DNA from: Gracilaria domingensis | Taxonomy: Eukaryota; Rhodophyta; Florideophyceae; Gracilariales; Gracilariaceae | Direction: 5' to 3' | Assembly: GCA_022539475.1 (NCBI GenBank) | Contig: VCMS01000213.1 | Span: 1-64,000, forward strand | Length of the DNA: 64,000 bases | In this document: positions 60,451-64,000 of the stretch, piece by piece | Layout of the letters: each line of letters starts with the position of its first letter | Position numbering within the stretch: position 1 is the first letter of the stretch | Made by a program: the position numbers and the translations under genes | Notes under the pieces: model-generated | Seen by the model: the letters and a program-made list of their open reading frames with translations, nothing else | Told to the model about the DNA's origin: nothing | Database searches by the model: none

Positions 60451-63000
60451 GTATCTTTAGGTCCGCTTCCTTGTTGCTTTCGCTGTCTTTCACCATCGCC
60501 AGAAAATCCATAGCACCAACCGTTTTGCGTTCCTCCGCAGGACCAGGTGACGTGGATGGTTGTTGCGGCGGAAGGGTCTGATTATTCGCACCGCTTGCCT
60601 CTTCCCCTGTTTCGTTCTTGACCTTTGTTCGTGCAAGTCTCCTTCTCGCCCAGAGAGCGACTAGTATGACGGCCGCTATGAGAAAAACTGCAGCGATGAC
60701 GACTCCTACAATCACTCCAACAGACAACCCGCCGCCTTCACATGTTTCGCTCCTGGCATCGGATCTTCCTCCACAGCACCGTCGGTCGAAGTCGCTTCTA
60801 CGAGCGAGTGACTGATCTCTACAGATCGGGTTGGCGTTGTTGAGAGCCTCATCTTCGTCAACAGAGCACGATGGCGAATCTGAGAAATCGCAGTCCACCC
60901 TGTTGAATGGTTCATATTCTGATGTACTCTGTGGGTCGTAAATAGCTTCGGCCGGACAGCGCTGACTTGCGTTTGGACTGTCAAATGGAATCTCGCATAT
61001 GGCCAATCGCTTGGCGTCGCATGGCCCCACATTCCAATTGCCCTCAACTCCCCTTTGGTCCGTCGACACACATGCGTCAACAAGGATCTCATTGTGAAGC
61101 GTATTGATCTCTTCCTCAAACGATCCACTCGTGATGCTGAAGCCTAGACTGCTTTGCACCAACTGCGATCCGTTCCCCCATTGTAGAGGACGGCCTCTAG
61201 GAGCGTGCACTCCAATCCAACTTCCATCGAGAGAGCTAAAGCCCGCAACAATCTGATTCTTTCCCGCGTTGTCAATAATTGCGAGATCACTGGGCTGAGG
61301 CTCGAAGCCTACGGATCTGCACAAGTTTCGAGCCTCAGCCCAAGACTGTGCCTCCTCGGACCTCCAATAAAGTGAATTTCCAGCTCGGATGCAGGTCCGA
61401 GGATTCAAACTTCTAAAGAATACGTCTGCGCACATACCACCGTATCGCCGTCGAAGTCTTTGCAGTTCACAGCCTCTCAAATCTCTGGCCCTACAACCCC
61501 TTTTCTCATTCTCCCATCTGTCCTTGACGGCTGATACAGCTGTATCTCTGTCCCCTACAGCGCTAGCGACCTCGCCGATAGTGTATCAACTCCTACAGCC
61601 CCAATCAACCGTCTCGAGTCCGGGTCATACACAGGGTGAGCTATAGTAAACATTTCGCCTAACCCATCGGCATCCATGTATACGTCCGAAGTATACTGTT
61701 CCCTCGTTTGCGTGAGAGATGCAATATCAGTGTACGCAAGGAGAGATGTCTCGGGATTCTGACTCGACGATACTTGGCTCCAGACGCCGGGATTTGAAAA
61801 GTCACACACGAGAGACCGAGCGACGCGTTGAGCGTCGTTGTTATTTCCTTCTGTAAAGGTAACAATGGAAACATCGTCTTCAAAGCTTTCCTGACCGCGT
61901 CTGACGATATTAACTATGTCGTCTGTGCAAGTGCACCTCGCAGATTGTGCTCGAGATGGTACACACTGCTCAAAACATTCCGGTTGATTACCAATCAACA
62001 ATACAATGATCTTGGAGCAAAAGCTGGCTTGATCGCTAGCTACCGACTCTTGAAGCAGATCAAAGGCTTTCGAGAATGCAGTCCCTATAGCAGGCGATTC
62101 ACCTGATGGTTGTAAGCGTCTTAAATCCAATAAGAGCCTGTCTTTGACGTCATCTGTTGCTCTCTGGAGCTTCTGGAAGCCACCCAATGTCTTCACTTCT
62201 TTGTCTACTGCAATTACAGAGACGTAATCTTTCTGTTCCAGAGCCCCTATAGCACTTTCCAAAGATCTAGTGAGCACCTTGTCAGCACTAACCAAAGAAG
62301 TTTGGTCCAAGATAAACACAACATCTTTCAAGCCTGAAGCGGCGGCGATATACCAAGGACGAGTCATTGGAACAAATCCACATTGTTCGATGTCGGCCTC
62401 GTTTCGTTCTCTTGCGTGCCCTGGGTACGAAAGGAACAGTCCTGAAGAAGTGGACGCATATAACCAACTCTGGAGCCCGTGTGTGTCAAATGATTTGCGC
62501 AATGAGTCGCGCATAGATTTGAGAGCACAGGTATCTCTAAGTACATCACGGTCCTGCACTCGAATGTTGTGTGTGTTGTTCCGCGTATCGTATCGTACTG
62601 AGTCGGGTGTAAAGCTGAGGTGAGGAGTTTCGAAATTCAACAGTCTCTTCTCTGGACTACAACTGGAAGGACAGATTGAGTCCTCACTGGACGCCAAGAG
62701 CAAGCCGGAACAGCGATATCTAGGCCCGAACGCATCGCTGGCACAGTCGAATGAAAGACACGAGCCTTGGTTGCAGTTCTTAGAGGCTCGACATCGTGCT
62801 GAGGGGTTCAAGACCCTTGCCAGCTCAGCGGCTACATCGCGCGCAGCTTCATTCTTTTCGTTGTAAAGTTTATCAAAGGCATTGTTGGCTTGGACAGACG
62901 ACGTAGCATGGAAGAGAAGAAAGAGTAGCGAGGCTCTTATAAAGAAGCCTGTAATGAGGCACCAAGTTCGCCACGGTTGCATGAGACAGCTGTCTTCCAT
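60437..63000 (-). CDS. VWA-Cache-C-type-lectin transmembrane protein, apparently frameshifted
   Basis: Start at 63,000 (MEDSCLMQPWRTW; ATG at 62,982 also possible) with a signal peptide ending near SSVQA. A VWA-N-like segment (MTRPWYIAAASGLKDVVFILDQTS) leads into a von Willebrand A domain whose metal site is degenerate (DQTSL for DxSxS). A Cache-like end (AHPVYDPDSRRLIGAVGVDTL) follows, an arrangement like calcium-channel α2δ proteins. The first frame ends at 61,555. From about 61,590 the next frame continues IGEVASAVGDRDTAV..., then GCELQRLRRRYGGMC, a C-type lectin domain (WAEARNLC...WIGV...W...CDAKRLAICE), a Cys-rich stalk, one transmembrane helix (VGVIVGVVIAAVFLIAAVILVAL) and a cytosolic tail. 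A one-base loss near 61,580 (mutation or assembly error) explains the split. Probable cell-surface receptor. Confidence 0.65.
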
Positions 63001-63580
63001 GAACCTCGATAAGGTACGAGGAAATTGAAACCCCGAAGATGACGCTGGTAATGTGGACCTCGAGTACCGATAGAACCAAATGAATGCGCGTACGCTGTAA
63101 CTCCTCGGAACAGGAATCGTCAGCGACCTTCTCCGACCCAACTAGTTTGGACACCGACCCCGAAGTCCAAAGATCACCCGCGTCCAAAGAAATGCACGTG
63201 TATGTCAGGCGCACGTCTGTGCACCAGGACATAGCCGTGATCCCAACTGTACCTTCGTGCATTCCTGTTGGACACTATCCTGCTGGACATGTCGCAGCTA
63301 TAATATATCTACTCTGTTTTGTAGCCACACAAAACAATTTGAGGTGTAAAGGGTGAAGTCTGTGGGGGATCGAAATGTCACGCAACTTTGGCACGCAATT
63401 GCGACAATGGTGGTGTTATCTTGCTCAGCATTCGGAGCCAAACGACAGTGAGCTCATCAGGAACAAATCGTTTATCTACAAGTTGCGATTTATCTACGCT
63501 CCACGCAATATAGGGTCCTTTCGGCGTAGATACTTGCTTGTACTAGCTACTGACAGTATGTTTTGTCAGGGTGCCCTTTC
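63001..63580. other. Intergenic DNA
   Basis: Upstream of the receptor-like gene and downstream of the dehydrogenase gene, both on the minus strand. It contains AT-rich words (TATAATATATC at about 63,299-63,309) but no defensible promoter element. Confidence 0.35.
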
Positions 63581-64000
63581 TCAGAACGTAGAACCCAAAA
63601 ACCTTCCACTCGACCAGCGCCGATTTCGAACGGGGTCAAAGACATCACGCACCTCCTTTAGAAGCGCCTCATCTGGCGGTTGTTTAATAAGGTTAAGATT
63701 CTTGTGCAGCGTATCAACGGAATCGATACCGACAAGAGTAGAAGCAGCGACGCTTTCGTCCACTTGTAACGCAAACTGGAGTGCTAAAGTGGCTAGATCA
63801 GCACCACGCTTCTCGCAAAACTCGGCGGCACTCTTTGCCATTGACTTGATTTCTGCGTCGGCTGGATGCCATGGTGCAGGTCCTCTTGATGTGGGAAGTC
63901 CCATGCCGAGTGGGGAGCCACATATGACACTGACATTTGCTTTGTGAAGTGCTGGAAGTATGTTTGACAATCTATCATTTTGCAGGCAATAGTTGCAATA
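63581..64000 (-). CDS. L-galactose dehydrogenase-like aldo/keto reductase, C-terminal part (runs off window)
   Basis: The frame is open from the right edge to the stop at 63,581 (139 codons seen). YCNYCLQNDRLSNILPALHKANVSVICGSPLGMGLPT, then GPAPWHPADAEIK, LALQFALQVDESVAASTLVGIDSVDTLHKNL and the ending PVRN..WSSG match the C-terminal third of plant-type L-galactose dehydrogenases. These oxidise L-galactose to L-galactono-1,4-lactone with NAD in ascorbate synthesis; some relatives act on L-fucose or D-arabinose. The catalytic Tyr/Lys/His lie in the missing N-terminal part. The seen part is intact. Confidence 0.8.
   Translation of the reverse strand, partial: YCNYCLQNDRLSNILPALHKANVSVICGSPLGMGLPTSRGPAPWHPADAEIKSMAKSAAEFCEKRGADLATLALQFALQVDESVAASTLVGIDSVDTLHKNLNLIKQPPDEALLKEVRDVFDPVRNRRWSSGRFLGSTF

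Overview
The window is nuclear DNA of an intron-poor eukaryote. Introns are short (59-88 nt) and sit near the 5' ends of genes, one with a textbook TACTAAC branch site. Promoters carry TATAAAAG boxes. Proteins include ankyrin, Sel1-like, WD40, von Willebrand A/Cache/C-type-lectin and plant-type L-galactose-dehydrogenase-like types, and mobile DNA takes up roughly half of the sequence. This fits a multicellular red alga of the Chondrus type best; that is an inference from architecture, not a species identification.

Layout. (i) 1-6,677 and 14,914-22,024 are two direct copies of one segment. The left copy runs off the window, and a 455-bp deletion separates their offsets. Each copy holds the tail of an acidic protein, two decaying HAD-type phosphatase genes in convergent orientation, a ketopantoate-reductase-like gene divergent from ribulose-phosphate 3-epimerase (intact only in the right copy), an array of three related long hairpins, and a coiled-coil gene that is broken differently in each copy. 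(ii) Between the copies, 6,678-14,913 holds a two-finger U1-type zinc-finger gene with a probable 5'UTR intron, a row of perfect hairpins, a Plavaka/TNP2-like transposase remnant, an unknown nuclear-type ORF, and a 2-kb inverted-repeat element whose arms contain five palindromic cassettes. (iii) 22,409-24,842 is an AT-rich, heavily broken Ty3/Gypsy fossil. (iv) 25,596-35,470 carries four members of one helical, membrane-segment-bearing family arranged as two divergent pairs. Three of them share a 25-nt first coding exon. Among them lie a LINE fragment, a hAT-type MITE with a perfect 8-bp target duplication, and a WD40 fragment. (v) 36,919-44,105 has an ankyrin protein and a pseudokinase-like/Sel1-repeat protein, with a small PIF/Harbinger-type MITE between them. 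(vi) 46,065-57,786 is a young, nearly complete 11.7-kb Ty3/Gypsy chromovirus with 5-bp target duplications, inserted in the coding sequence of a Crypton-type tyrosine-recombinase gene. (vii) 58,419-64,000 holds a long hairpin, a 5'-truncated LINE tail, a split VWA-Cache-lectin receptor-like gene and the 3' part of an L-galactose-dehydrogenase-like gene.

The most unusual observations are these. The 10-bp palindrome ACCANNTGGT occurs 28 times through the Gypsy element (about 0.2 expected) on LTR, sense-coding and antisense-coding DNA and in all three codon phases. The same element has an 844-codon antisense ORF with its own poly(A) signal. A tandem array of three approximately 80-nt hairpins lies downstream of the epimerase gene. 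All coordinates, alignments and pairings were worked out by eye; no database search was possible.
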